This document shows positions 21,556-29,638 of a DNA stretch of 42,641 bases, one piece after another (positions within the stretch are counted from its first letter, which is position 1; each line of letters opens with the position of its first letter). The stretch covers positions 1 to 42,641 of the forward strand of contig JAFZPI010000009.1 in NCBI GenBank assembly GCA_017552615.1. Direction: 5' to 3'. This stretch comes from Clostridia bacterium. Its GTDB lineage: Bacteria > Bacillota > Clostridia > Christensenellales > Aristaeellaceae. A model generated the notes under the pieces. It had not been told where the DNA came from, ran no database searches, and saw nothing but the letters and a program-made list of their open reading frames with translations. Both the position numbers and the translations under genes were made by a program.

Positions 21556-23625
21556 GTGACCGAAAGAAAGAAAACCATCCCATGGAAATTGTTGGTGATC
21601 TCGTTGGCGATCGTCTTCCTGTTCAGTTTCCTGGCGAGCATGTTCAACTCCGGGATGTTCAGCGTGGATGTCTCCCGTATCAGTTTTGAGACAGACAACG
21701 GCGTGCTCAGCGGCCTGTTGTACATGCCCAAGGGTGTGGATGAGAACAACCCCCGCCCCGCGGTGATCGTGACCCACGGCTACCTGAACTCCGCGGAGAT
21801 GCAGGACGCCAACGCGATCGAGCTCTCCCGCCGCGGCTATGTGGTCCTGGCGCTGGACATGTATGACCATGGCCACAGCGACATCGATGAAAAACTATAT
21901 CATGACAGTACGGAATTTATGGCCACTTGGGCTCCTTTCTGGATCCACTCCATGTATGACGCTGTTCAGTATATGTATGAAAAGCCTTATGTCCTGAAGG
22001 ACGAAGAAGGTAATGGAATGATTGGCGTCACAGGTCACAGCATGGGCGGTTTCTCTTCCACCATGGCGGTGTACTATGACGAGTTGGATTATGCACAGAA
22101 CGGATACCGCAAGATTTATGCGAACCTGACAGAAGGAAGCGATTTCAAGTATACCTCGATTGTTGCTTATGTGGCACCCGGCGAGCCTTCTGTCACAGCG
22201 GCTTCCTTTGACGCCTCAGGCGGCGGGCGCTATCTTGGCAAGGTCGCTGCACAGTACGACGAGTTCTTCTTCAACGACCTGACAGTCGAGGGCGGCACGG
22301 TCCGCCAAAAGGACTATGTCTCCACGCCCGACGGCATGACCTTCCTGCAGCAGGAGGAACCCGCCGAGGCCAACACCTGGTATGACACCAGCGACGGCGG
22401 ACACCGCATCATCTATGAGCCTGCCGAAACCCATCCCTGGAACCATTTCTCCACGACCACAACCGCCAATGCCGTGAACTTCTACAACGCGGCGTTTGCG
22501 GACTTTATGGAGACCGAACCTGCCGAGGGCAACAGCCAGATTTGGTACTGGAAAGAGATCTGCGAGTTTGTCGCTCTGGTCGGCTTTGTGCTCTTCATCA
22601 TGGCTTTTGCCAATCTGCTGACCTGCCTGCCGTTCTTCCGCATGGCGCGTACCGAATTGCCCGCCCCGGCGGCTCCCCAGCGGCACGGTAAGTTGGCCGC
22701 GACCATTCTGATCCTGATGGTAGCCATCATGCTCCCGGCCCTGCTCTTTGAGACCTTCTACGGATGGGATCCCGAGAATGAAACCCTGAAGCTGCTCCGC
22801 GAGATCGCGTGCGGTCTCTGCCTGTTCGGCGGTATCTATGCGATCTGCAGTGCCAGCGGTTCCCAGCACAAGAAGGGTTACATCGTGGGCGGAATCTTTG
22901 CTTTGCTGTCGGGTGCCGGACTGGCGGCCCTTACAAAATTCGAACTGTATACCAATCTTGGTGCCTGGACTGCCCCGGTGATCAATAGTGTAGCCAAATG
23001 GACCGTGGGCTGCACGTTCGTCGCTCTCATTATCATGTCGGTCGTGTTCCTTTTCCTCAAGAACCGCGACGGCGTGACACTGGCAAACTACGGCGTGACC
23101 TTCAAGCCCATGGCCATCATTGCCGGCCTGTGCGCCGCCATCGTGAGTGTCGCCGCTGCTTACGGACTGCTCTTCCTGGTGGACGCCCTCTTCAAGACCG
23201 ACTTCCGCATCTGGACCTTTGCCTTCAAGACCTTTGACGGCAATATCCTCCCGGCCATCCTGCGCTACCTGCCCACTTTCCTGGCGTTCTACATCGTCAG
23301 CTCCGCGTCGATCTGCATCAACACCAACTCGGAGCGCCTGCAGGGCTGGAAGGGCTATATCCTCGCGATCCTGCTCAATGCCGGCGGGATTCTGTTCTGG
23401 CTGCTCCGCCAGTACAGTACGCTGTTCAACACCGGCGTCGCGGCGCACCCCAGTGCGGACCTCAGTGGCATCGTGCTGGTCGCCATGGTGCCCACGCTGG
23501 CCATCGCGGCCTGCATCAGCCGCTACCTCTACAAGCGCACCGGCAACATCTGGCTCCCGGCTTTCCTGAATGGCATCCTGATGACCATCATGGCCGTGGC
23601 CAATACGACTGTGTTCTACAAATAA
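21556..23625 (+). CDS. Alpha/beta-hydrolase fused to a polytopic membrane domain
   Basis: 689 aa. One N-terminal membrane segment (about 11-31), then an alpha/beta-hydrolase domain (about 40-320): PAVIVTHGYLNS (oxyanion loop), ALDMYDHGHSD and the nucleophile elbow TGHSMGG (Ser162). A histidine in ETHPWNHFS (about 295-300) is the likely third member of the triad. From about 330 to the end there are nine or ten hydrophobic helices (for example FVALVGFVLFIMAFANLL), mostly separated by short loops, with no transporter signature that I recognise. The hydrolase domain is expected outside the membrane. It could act on lipids, lipid-linked sugars or peptidoglycan precursors. ATG or GTG ambiguity is resolved by AAAGGAAGG before the GTG at 21556. 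A terminator follows. Confidence 0.85.
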   Translation: MTERKKTIPWKLLVISLAIVFLFSFLASMFNSGMFSVDVSRISFETDNGVLSGLLYMPKGVDENNPRPAVIVTHGYLNSAEMQDANAIELSRRGYVVLALDMYDHGHSDIDEKLYHDSTEFMATWAPFWIHSMYDAVQYMYEKPYVLKDEEGNGMIGVTGHSMGGFSSTMAVYYDELDYAQNGYRKIYANLTEGSDFKYTSIVAYVAPGEPSVTAASFDASGGGRYLGKVAAQYDEFFFNDLTVEGGTVRQKDYVSTPDGMTFLQQEEPAEANTWYDTSDGGHRIIYEPAETHPWNHFSTTTTANAVNFYNAAFADFMETEPAEGNSQIWYWKEICEFVALVGFVLFIMAFANLLTCLPFFRMARTELPAPAAPQRHGKLAATILILMVAIMLPALLFETFYGWDPENETLKLLREIACGLCLFGGIYAICSASGSQHKKGYIVGGIFALLSGAGLAALTKFELYTNLGAWTAPVINSVAKWTVGCTFVALIIMSVVFLFLKNRDGVTLANYGVTFKPMAIIAGLCAAIVSVAAAYGLLFLVDALFKTDFRIWTFAFKTFDGNILPAILRYLPTFLAFYIVSSASICINTNSERLQGWKGYILAILLNAGGILFWLLRQYSTLFNTGVAAHPSADLSGIVLVAMVPTLAIAACISRYLYKRTGNIWLPAFLNGILMTIMAVANTTVFYK

Positions 23626-23647
23626 TCTCATAGTTCGAACAGACCTC

Positions 23648-23680
23648 TCCCGCCGCGGATGAACCTGCGGCGGGGGTTTT
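23648..23680 (+). terminator. Terminator of the hydrolase/membrane gene
   Basis: CCCGCCGC pairs with GCGGCGGG around a 10-nt loop, followed by GGTTTTC. Confidence 0.88.
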
Positions 23681-23808
23681 CGATTTAGAAAAAACAAAAT
23701 ACGCCTGCCAACACTGCTTAACAATGCTGACAGGCGATGGATAATGATGTTTGTATATATCGGGATTAATCTACAATGCGATATTGTGTAAGTGCGACAT
23801 GAAGCAGA

Positions 23809-24423
23809 TCAAGCTTCGGGAGCCTTTTCTTCAAGGTTTTGCCCACAAGAAGGACAGAATTTAGCATTAATTGTCACAGCCTGACCACATTTCGGGCATA
23901 CGGATGAAAGAGCACTTCCGCAACTGACGCAGAAACGAGCGGTGTCGGCGTTACGCGATTTGCACTTTGGACAGACAACAACTCCCTCTTTCAGGATGGA
24001 GCCTGCGCCGTTGATCACGACTTGTACACCACCGGTTAAAATCGTACGTTCGATGATATTGAAGATTTCTTCCGGAAGTTTCTTCTGACGAAGAGCGCCG
24101 ATACCGGCAGAAACAGCGAAAGGCCAAGCAATGAACCACGCGACTGCAGCTGCCCCAACCTTATCTGCCCACTGGCCTTGCCCAACGGTTACGGTCAGAA
24201 CATCGCCAACAACCATAAACTGGGTTGTGATGGCAAGCCTCGTGCCAGAAATTGTCTTCCAACCGTTACCTGGCTGACTTGCTTGCAGTACATAACCATC
24301 CGTTGTTTTTGAAGACTGGGTTTCCATGGATTTGTTGATGCGGCAATAAGTATCAACAGCTTCGACAATGTTCTCAACAGTTACCCCACCGATCAACCTA
24401 AAGGACCTGGATTCATTTGCCAT
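23809..24423 (-). CDS. Zinc-ribbon protein with central membrane-associated segment
   Basis: About 204 aa. The C-terminus has two zinc-ribbon pairs: CPKCKSRNADTARFCVSCG and CPKCGQAVTINAKFCPSCG, eight Cys in four CxxC knuckles. The N-terminal part (about 10-90) looks like a small beta-rich domain, and residues about 92-115 (VGAAAVAWFIAWPFAVSAGIG) form a hydrophobic stretch that may be a membrane helix. Such double zinc-ribbon tails (DZANK/zinc_ribbon_2 type) often mediate protein or nucleic-acid contacts. The ATG at 24423 has AAAGGAG at the right distance. The gene is AT-richer than its neighbours, like the flotillin gene, and monocistronic. Confidence 0.82.
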   Translation of the reverse strand: MANESRSFRLIGGVTVENIVEAVDTYCRINKSMETQSSKTTDGYVLQASQPGNGWKTISGTRLAITTQFMVVGDVLTVTVGQGQWADKVGAAAVAWFIAWPFAVSAGIGALRQKKLPEEIFNIIERTILTGGVQVVINGAGSILKEGVVVCPKCKSRNADTARFCVSCGSALSSVCPKCGQAVTINAKFCPSCGQNLEEKAPEA

Positions 24424-24470
24424 AGGAATCTCCTTTCTTGGACATAGATATGTCACTATTTGGTAAACCG

Positions 24471-24498
24471 ATTATAGCATATCAACTGTTTCTGTCAA
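24471..24498 (-). promoter_or_regulatory. Promoter of the zinc-ribbon gene
   Basis: On the minus strand perfect TTGACA (24493-24498), 16-bp spacer, perfect TATAAT (24471-24476), with TGC before the -10. Confidence 0.9.
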
Positions 24499-24576
24499 TA
24501 ATGACTTTTAGCCTTCAACAGATTCTTGTTAAGAAATGAGCTTGTCGGATATTTTAATCGCAAAGAGTCAAAAATG

Positions 24577-24585
24577 TGATATGAT
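24577..24585 (+). promoter_or_regulatory. Possible extended -10 promoter for the threonine aldolase unit
   Basis: TGATATGAT is an extended -10-like element about 50 bp upstream of the start; the -35 is poor. Confidence 0.4.
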
Positions 24586-24633
24586 AAACTTGGCAGTGAA
24601 AGCTGCACATCCATGAATAAGGATCTATCGAAG

Positions 24634-25665
24634 ATGAGCAAACTCAATTTCGCCTGTGATTATCTCGAAGGTGCGCACCCGGCGATCCTGCGCCGGCTGC
24701 TCGAAACCAACCTGGTGAAGACCGACGGCTACGGCGAGGACGAATACTCTGAATCTGCCAGGGAAAAGATCCGCGTGGCCTGCGAGGCTCCGCAGGCGGA
24801 GATCCACTTTCTTGTCGGCGGGACGCAGGCCAACGCGACCGTCATCGACGGACTTCTTCGCCGTTGGCAGGGCGTGCTGGCTGCGGAGACCGGCCACATC
24901 GCGACCCATGAAGCCGGGGCTGTCGAGGCCGGGGGGCACAAGGTGCTGACCTTGCCTCAGCACAACGGCAAGCTCATGGCGTCAGACGTGAAAGCAGCTC
25001 TGGATTCCTGGAAAAACGATGACAACCGCGACCACATGGTCATGCCGGGAATGGTGTACATCTCCCAGCCCACGGAGAGCGGGACGCTCTATTCCCTCGC
25101 CGAACTGGAAGTGCTCAGCGCGGTCTGCCGCGAGGCAGGGGTGTTCCTGTACGCGGACGGGGCGCGGCTGGCTTATGCTCTGGTCTGCCCGGAGAATGAT
25201 GTGACCCTGCCGGACCTGGCCCGCCTCTGCGATGCCTTCTATATCGGCGGGACCAAGTGCGGAGCGCTCTTCGGGGAGGCGGTGGTTTTCCCGAAACCCG
25301 GGATTGCGCCGCATTTCTTCACACTGGTGAAACAGCACGGAGCTTTACTTGCGAAGGGCCGCATTGCCGGACTGCAGTTTGAGACCCTGTTCACGGACGA
25401 CCTGTATGGGCAGATCGGTCAGACTGCCATTGCGGCAGCTAGCCGTATCCGGGCCACCCTTTGGGATAAAGGTTACACGCTTGTGATGGAGAACCCCACC
25501 AACCAGATCTTTGTCCTGCTGGACAAGGAACAATACACCCGCCTGACTTCCCGAGCCATTCTGTCTTTCTGGGAGCAGCCGGACCCGGAGCACACCGTCA
25601 TGCGCATCGCCACGAGCTGGGCGACCACGGACGACGACGTGGATGCGCTAATTGCCTGCCTTTGA
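24634..25665 (+). CDS. Low-specificity threonine aldolase (beta-eliminating lyase family)
   Basis: About 343 aa. PLP enzyme, fold type I, that splits L-threonine or L-allo-threonine into glycine and acetaldehyde; relatives act on other beta-hydroxy amino acids. Motifs: FACDYLEGAHPAIL at the start, HFLVGGTQANAT (phosphate-binding), TGHIATHEAGAVEAGGHKV, LYADGARLAYAL (Asp pairing with PLP) and YIGGTKCGALFGEAVVF with the Schiff-base lysine. The ATG at 24634 has AAGGA 10 nt upstream and gives the family N-terminus; an ATG at 24613 is an alternative without a Shine-Dalgarno. It is followed 12 bp later by the TtcA-like gene, probably one operon. Confidence 0.92.
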   Translation: MSKLNFACDYLEGAHPAILRRLLETNLVKTDGYGEDEYSESAREKIRVACEAPQAEIHFLVGGTQANATVIDGLLRRWQGVLAAETGHIATHEAGAVEAGGHKVLTLPQHNGKLMASDVKAALDSWKNDDNRDHMVMPGMVYISQPTESGTLYSLAELEVLSAVCREAGVFLYADGARLAYALVCPENDVTLPDLARLCDAFYIGGTKCGALFGEAVVFPKPGIAPHFFTLVKQHGALLAKGRIAGLQFETLFTDDLYGQIGQTAIAAASRIRATLWDKGYTLVMENPTNQIFVLLDKEQYTRLTSRAILSFWEQPDPEHTVMRIATSWATTDDDVDALIACL

Positions 25666-25677
25666 GAGGGAACACCC

Positions 25678-26415
25678 GTGAAAGAAATGACACGCGATGC
25701 CGCGATCCAGCATTCGCTGGTGAAGCGCTTCCGGAAGGAAATCTGGCAGCCTTTCGTGGCGGCCTGCAAGCGCTATGCTCTGGTGCCAGAAGGCGCCAAA
25801 GTGGCGGTGTTTCTCGACGGTACCACACCCACGCTGCTGGCGGCACTGCTGCTGCAGGAACTGCACCGGCACTCCGATGTGCCGTTTGAGTTGACGGTGG
25901 TGGAGACCTCATCCACCACCGCCTGTGGCGGTGGTCCCCCTTCCCCTAAAGGGGAAGGCGATTCAACAACCTCACAAGAGCCTTCCCCTTCAGGGGAAGG
26001 TGCCCGAAGGGCGGATGAGGTTCGTCAGGAGAGGTTCCGCCTGGCTGCCCTTGCCCACGGCTGTGACCGGTACGTCGTCCCCGACTGCATGAGCGACGTG
26101 ACGGAGTTCGTCCTGACCTCCATGCTCCGGGACGGGGAAACCCGGGCGTTCTTGCCGCGGGAAAATCCGGACGAAAACGGGATGATCCTGATCCGGCCGC
26201 TGTATTGCATCGAAACGAGGGACATTCGAGCCTTCTGCCGGTATAACAACCTGCCTTTTGTTCCCCGGGAAACCGATCCCCGGCGGCGTATGGCCCGGGA
26301 ACTGATCGACAGTGTCAAAAAGGATGATCCCGACGCCGAGATCCGGGTGTTCCGCGCCGTGCATGCGGTCCATGCTGACACATTTCCTAAAACCGTTGAA
26401 TCAGAAAGCGAATGA
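25678..26415 (+). CDS. Degenerate TtcA/TilS-like protein with in-frame repeat insertion
   Basis: 245 aa. The layout follows the PP-loop tRNA-thiolation family: an N-terminal helix, VAVFLDGTTPTLLAALLLQEL where TtcA has V-A-x-S-G-G-K-D-S, GCDRYVVPDCMSDVTEFVLT where it has G-H-x-x-D-D, then ILIRPLYCIETRDIRAFC and NNLPFV. The ATP-binding SGGxDS and the metal-binding H/D pairs are lost, so normal adenylation is unlikely. Residues about 77-114 are encoded entirely by a family A repeat (25907-26020, 114 bp, 38 codons), giving a Gly/Pro/Ser-rich loop. Start is GTG at 25678 with GAGAGGG upstream. It lies between threonine aldolase and GH43, 4 bp before the latter. Confidence 0.75.
   Translation: MKEMTRDAAIQHSLVKRFRKEIWQPFVAACKRYALVPEGAKVAVFLDGTTPTLLAALLLQELHRHSDVPFELTVVETSSTTACGGGPPSPKGEGDSTTSQEPSPSGEGARRADEVRQERFRLAALAHGCDRYVVPDCMSDVTEFVLTSMLRDGETRAFLPRENPDENGMILIRPLYCIETRDIRAFCRYNNLPFVPRETDPRRRMARELIDSVKKDDPDAEIRVFRAVHAVHADTFPKTVESESE
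25907..26020. repeat. Family A palindromic repeat, copy 2, inside a coding frame
   Basis: 114 bp from CCTCATCC to GGATGAGG, with CCTTCCCCTAAAGGGGAAGG and CCTTCCCCTTCAGGGGAAGG inside. It lies wholly within the TtcA-like gene. The length is divisible by three and none of its codons in that frame is a stop, so the frame is kept. No direct target duplication is evident at the borders. Confidence 0.9.
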
Positions 26416-26419
26416 TAAT

Positions 26420-27898
26420 ATGCACGCCAATCCGATCCTGTATGCCGATTTCCCCGACCCGGACGTGATCCGCGTCGGCGAGACGTATTACCTTGCGACG
26501 ACAACCATGCACGTCCTGCCGGGCTGTGATATTCTGCGCTCGTATAACCTGTGCGACTGGGAGCTGGTCTGCCATGTCTGCCCGACTCTCGACGGCACCT
26601 CGGCGCAGCGCCTGATCGACGGCGACATCTACGGCCAGGGCATGTGGGCTCCCAGCCTGCGCTTTCATGCAGGCGTGTTTCACGTGTTTTTTGTGGCCAA
26701 CGATACAAGGCGCAGCTATCACTACACCGCTCCGGCGATCGAAGGCCCCTGGACCGAACAGCCGGTCGAGGGATTCTATCATGATCCCTCGCTGCTTTTT
26801 GATGACGACGGTCGGGTGTACATTGCCCACGGCAATCGCCGGATCCACTTGACGGAGATGAAGCCGGACCTGTCCGCGCCGATACCCGGTGGATTTGATG
26901 AGATCATCGTCCGGGACGGGTCGTCGGACGCCTTTCCGCTTGGGTATGAGGGATCGCACCTGCAGAAGATCAACGGGCGGTACTTCCTCTCCCTGATCCA
27001 CTGGCCGAAGCAGGAGAACGGCCGCCGCACGCAGGCAGTCTATTGGGCGGATAACATCCAAGGCCCCTGGCAGGGTGGCGACGTGCTCGATGACGACATG
27101 GGCTTCCGCAACCGGGGCATTGCCCAGGGCGGGCTGATCGACACGCCGGACGGCCGCTGGTTCGCGATGCTCTTCCAGGACCACGGCGCCGAGGGCCGGA
27201 TGCCTGTGCTCGTGCCGGTGCGCTGGGAGGACGGGCTGCCGGTCTTCGGGCCGGTGCCCGGGACGATCGAAACGCCCGATTCCCGTCCGGGTTACGTGTA
27301 TCGTCCCCTGGTGGGGAGTGACGACTTCTCACAGGAAAACCTTCGGGATTTCTGGCAGTGGAACCACCAGCCTGATGACAGCTTGTGGAAGCTTGATTCC
27401 GTCGCCGGGACGATGACCCTGCGCACGGGACGGGTCGTGGCGGATCTCGAGCACGCGCCGAACACGCTGACCCAGCGGACCTTCGGTCCCTGTTGCGCCT
27501 GTGAGGTGACGGTGGATGCCTCGGGTCTCGGCAACGGAGATTACGCGGGGCTATGCGCCTTGCAGGGACACTTTGCGCAGATCGCGATTTGCCGCCAGGA
27601 TGGGAAGCTGTTCCTCTCTGTCATCGCGAAGGATGATGAGCTTCGCGAGTTGGCCTGGCTTCCGCTGGAGGGCAAACAGGCGCGGTTCCGGGCGGAGTTT
27701 GATTTCACGGACATGAAGGATGAGGTCCGCTTCTTCTGGCGCACGGACGGCGATTGGCAGCCGCTCGGCCCTGCGCATCATCTGGTTTATGACCTGCATC
27801 ATTTCATGGGCGTACGGGTCGGGCTTTTCTGCTACTCCACCCGCAAGAGCGGGGGAGAAGCGGGGTTCAGGGATTTCCGGTATGAAATGATGGATTAA
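26420..27898 (+). CDS. Glycoside hydrolase family 43 (arabinofuranosidase/xylosidase type)
   Basis: About 492 aa, no signal peptide, so cytoplasmic. Five-bladed propeller (about 1-295) with the base Asp in YADFPDPDVIRV (near residue 13), the pKa-modulating Asp in GFYHDPSLLFDDDG, and the acid Glu in FPLGYEGSHLQK. A C-terminal beta-sandwich (about 320-490; DDFSQENLRDFWQWNHQPDD, FRDFRYEMMD) is the DUF1349/GH43_C2-type module common in beta-xylosidases and arabinofuranosidases. It should release terminal arabinose or xylose from short side chains; the precise subfamily cannot be fixed. ATG at 26420 is 4 bp after the TtcA-like stop; the frame is open upstream, but this start gives the family N-terminus. 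Confidence 0.93.
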   Translation: MHANPILYADFPDPDVIRVGETYYLATTTMHVLPGCDILRSYNLCDWELVCHVCPTLDGTSAQRLIDGDIYGQGMWAPSLRFHAGVFHVFFVANDTRRSYHYTAPAIEGPWTEQPVEGFYHDPSLLFDDDGRVYIAHGNRRIHLTEMKPDLSAPIPGGFDEIIVRDGSSDAFPLGYEGSHLQKINGRYFLSLIHWPKQENGRRTQAVYWADNIQGPWQGGDVLDDDMGFRNRGIAQGGLIDTPDGRWFAMLFQDHGAEGRMPVLVPVRWEDGLPVFGPVPGTIETPDSRPGYVYRPLVGSDDFSQENLRDFWQWNHQPDDSLWKLDSVAGTMTLRTGRVVADLEHAPNTLTQRTFGPCCACEVTVDASGLGNGDYAGLCALQGHFAQIAICRQDGKLFLSVIAKDDELRELAWLPLEGKQARFRAEFDFTDMKDEVRFFWRTDGDWQPLGPAHHLVYDLHHFMGVRVGLFCYSTRKSGGEAGFRDFRYEMMD

Positions 27899-27934
27899 GA
27901 AAAGCAAACCATAACGAGGGAATCCGACAGAAAG

Positions 27935-28423
27935 ATGAAGAACCGATACATTTGCAAAATTGCCTCTTTGGAGGAAATGAATCAAAGATGGGATTACGAG
28001 ATCAACCTCCATTCAGAGAAGACAAACTGGTTGATCTGGAAAGAGGAAGCAATCGAAAACGCCCGGGAAGGCCGTTCCATCCCGTATTACGGCATCCTTG
28101 ACGGTACGATTCTCTGCGAAGCAACGGCAAATCTTTATCCTGAGTTCGGGCAAATGACAGGGGATCATACGGTTGAACTCTGCGCGTTTCGGACGATCAT
28201 GGAAGAGCGCGGGAAGGGATACTTCTCAAAGCTGATGGACTTCATGCTGGGAGACCTGAAGCAGAAGGGGTATACAATAGCGATTGTCGGCGTGGAGCCG
28301 GGCGAAGCGATCAACAGGGAGATCTATCATCACTGGGGCTTTACGGAATTCATATGCTCCGGGAAGGAAACGTATCCGGACGGGACGGTTATTGAGGTAG
28401 AATTCTGGGGGAAGAGGCTTTGA
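27935..28423 (+). CDS. GNAT N-acetyltransferase
   Basis: 162 aa. A GNAT-fold protein with IPYYGILDGTILCEATANL (beta strands 2-3), VELCAFRTIMEERGKGYFSKLMDFM containing the acetyl-CoA loop E-R-G-K-G-Y, IAIVGVEPGEAINREIYHHWGF and a final VEFWGKRL. Substrate unknown. It lies 36 bp after the GH43 gene and may be in the same transcript. Composition is more AT-rich than GH43. A family B repeat begins 41 bp after its stop. Confidence 0.88.
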   Translation: MKNRYICKIASLEEMNQRWDYEINLHSEKTNWLIWKEEAIENAREGRSIPYYGILDGTILCEATANLYPEFGQMTGDHTVELCAFRTIMEERGKGYFSKLMDFMLGDLKQKGYTIAIVGVEPGEAINREIYHHWGFTEFICSGKETYPDGTVIEVEFWGKRL

Positions 28424-28463
28424 ACCTAGAGCTGTAAGAGAAGGAAAGCGTTGACCGAGGAGA

Positions 28464-28568
28464 CCCTCTCTGTCAGCTTCGCTGACATCTCCCCCAGAGG
28501 GGGAGACAAGAAATCCCTTCCCAGGCTCCCCATCGCAATAGGGAGCTCCCGCGAAGCGGGTGAGGGGG
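28464..28568. repeat. Family B palindromic repeat, copy 3 (divergent)
   Basis: About 105 bp, ends CCCTCTC and GAGGGGG, with TGTCAGCTTCGCTGACA and CTCCCCCAGAGGGGGAG on the left, and GGGAGCTCCCGCGAAGCGGG on the right. Shorter and diverged compared with the copies at 2903 and 13240. The rest of the 28424-28877 gap holds AT-rich sequence with no gene, plus the hairpin at 28812-28842. Confidence 0.8.
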
Positions 28569-28811
28569 TCCCCCCTCTGCAATCCCGAACACTTATTCTG
28601 TTATCTTTGCCAATCTGCCACCAAACCCCGAACATTCCGTCTCGAACTCCATAAAGGTATTTTCCATCGTTCGGAAAACGAGATTTGTGGTATCCGGCCA
28701 AAAATTTTTCCGAAAAATCTATTTTTCCAGCAGGAATTTCGGAGGAGACGTCGAAACATAACACCAGAATCAAAAGAGAAAGGACGTGACGCCGATGCCC
28801 CACTCCGTAGC

Positions 28812-28842
28812 GCGGAGGCTGAACGGCTGACAGAAGCCTCCG
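28812..28842 (+). other. Leader stem-loop upstream of hpf
   Basis: GCGGAGGCT (28812-28820) pairs with AGCCTCCGC (28834-28842) around a 13-nt loop, 35 nt before the hpf start. No T-run follows. HPF genes are growth-phase controlled, so this may be a regulatory or stabilising hairpin. Confidence 0.5.
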
Positions 28843-28877
28843 CTTCACCCTAAAAAGTGAAAGGAGCAAAAACGACC

Positions 28878-29420
28878 ATGAAGATGACCCTGACAGCGCG
28901 AAACATGATCATCACGCCCGGCATTACACAGCGGATTCACAAGAAAACCGCACGCATGGAGCGCTATCTCCTGCCGGATACCGAGATGCAGATCAAAATG
29001 CGCAAGGACAAGAATGACCTGCGCGTCGTGGAAATCACCGTACCTATGGGAAACGGTGTCATCCTTCGCTCCGAGGCTGCTGCCGAGAGCAACCTGTTCC
29101 TCGCCATCGACGATGCCCTGGCCAAAATCGAGAAACAGATCCATCGTCACCGTACCAAGCTGGGCAAGCGCATCCGCGAGGACGCCTTCACCTATGAGGA
29201 GCCCGAGTATATCGAGGAAGACACCACGGAAGAGAGCGGACCTAAAGTTGTGAGAACAAAGACATTCCCTGTCCGCCCAATGTCAGTCGAAGACGCGGCC
29301 ATCCAGATGGAAATGCTGGGGCACAGCTTCTTCGCCTTCGTGAACATAGAGACAGAAAGGACCAACGTACTGTACCAACGCAAGGACGGTAACCTAGGTC
29401 TCCTGGAGCCCGAAGCCTGA
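28878..29420 (+). CDS. hpf: Ribosome hibernation-promoting factor, long form
   Basis: About 180 aa. N-terminal S30AE domain (about 1-95: MTLTARNMIITPGITQRIHK, then RVVEITVPMGNGVILRSEA and DDALAKIEKQIHRHRTKL) binds the 30S decoding region; a charged linker; C-terminal dimerisation domain (about 120-180: VVRTKTFPVRPMSVEDAAIQ, LGHSFFAFVN, VLYQRKDGNLGLLEP). Long HPF dimerises 70S ribosomes into inactive 100S particles in stationary phase. ATG at 28878 is preferred (GGAG 11 nt upstream); a GTG at 28857 is in frame but precedes the Shine-Dalgarno. A strong terminator follows. Confidence 0.96.
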   Translation: MKMTLTARNMIITPGITQRIHKKTARMERYLLPDTEMQIKMRKDKNDLRVVEITVPMGNGVILRSEAAAESNLFLAIDDALAKIEKQIHRHRTKLGKRIREDAFTYEEPEYIEEDTTEESGPKVVRTKTFPVRPMSVEDAAIQMEMLGHSFFAFVNIETERTNVLYQRKDGNLGLLEPEA

Positions 29421-29494
29421 ATCAGGGTCACGCCTGCCGCCGCTGTCACCGGCAGGCCGGTCAAACGGAACCCAAGCTCGTACAATTGAATAGC

Positions 29495-29532
29495 AAACCC
29501 CGCCCGGTGCAAAGCGCTCCGGGCGGGGTTTT
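29495..29532 (+). terminator. Terminator of hpf
   Basis: AAACCCCGCCCGG pairs with CCGGGCGGGGTTT around a 12-nt loop and runs into TTTT. Confidence 0.93.
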
Positions 29533-29553
29533 GAAGTTTTGGACATCAGACTA

Positions 29554-29582
29554 TTGACGTTGAACGGATTCATATGTATAAT
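29554..29582 (+). promoter_or_regulatory. Promoter of the DUF4143 ATPase gene
   Basis: TTGACG (29554-29559), 17-bp spacer, perfect TATAAT (29577-29582). Confidence 0.88.
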
Positions 29583-29583
29583 T

Positions 29584-29625
29584 CTGTTGAGAAGTTGGAT
29601 TGTAAACAAGCTAAGTTCTCAACAG
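29584..29625 (+). promoter_or_regulatory. Inverted repeat abutting the Shine-Dalgarno of the ATPase gene
   Basis: CTGTTGAGAA (29584-29593) and TTCTCAACAG (29616-29625) are perfect 10-bp inverted repeats with a 22-bp centre. The left arm begins right at the -10/start of transcription and the right arm runs into the Shine-Dalgarno AGGAGGT. It could be an operator or an mRNA hairpin limiting translation. Confidence 0.65.
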
Positions 29626-29638
29626 GAGGTGCTCGCAT

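Noticed and set aside
22216-23724. 502-codon minus-strand frame
   Set aside because: Antisense to the hydrolase/membrane protein; composition (His/Gly/Gln/Asp-rich) is typical of a reversed membrane-protein gene.
28424-28877. Small gene in the gap before hpf
   Set aside because: Frames here overlap repeat B and lack ribosome-binding sites; the in-frame GTG at 28857 precedes the hpf Shine-Dalgarno.
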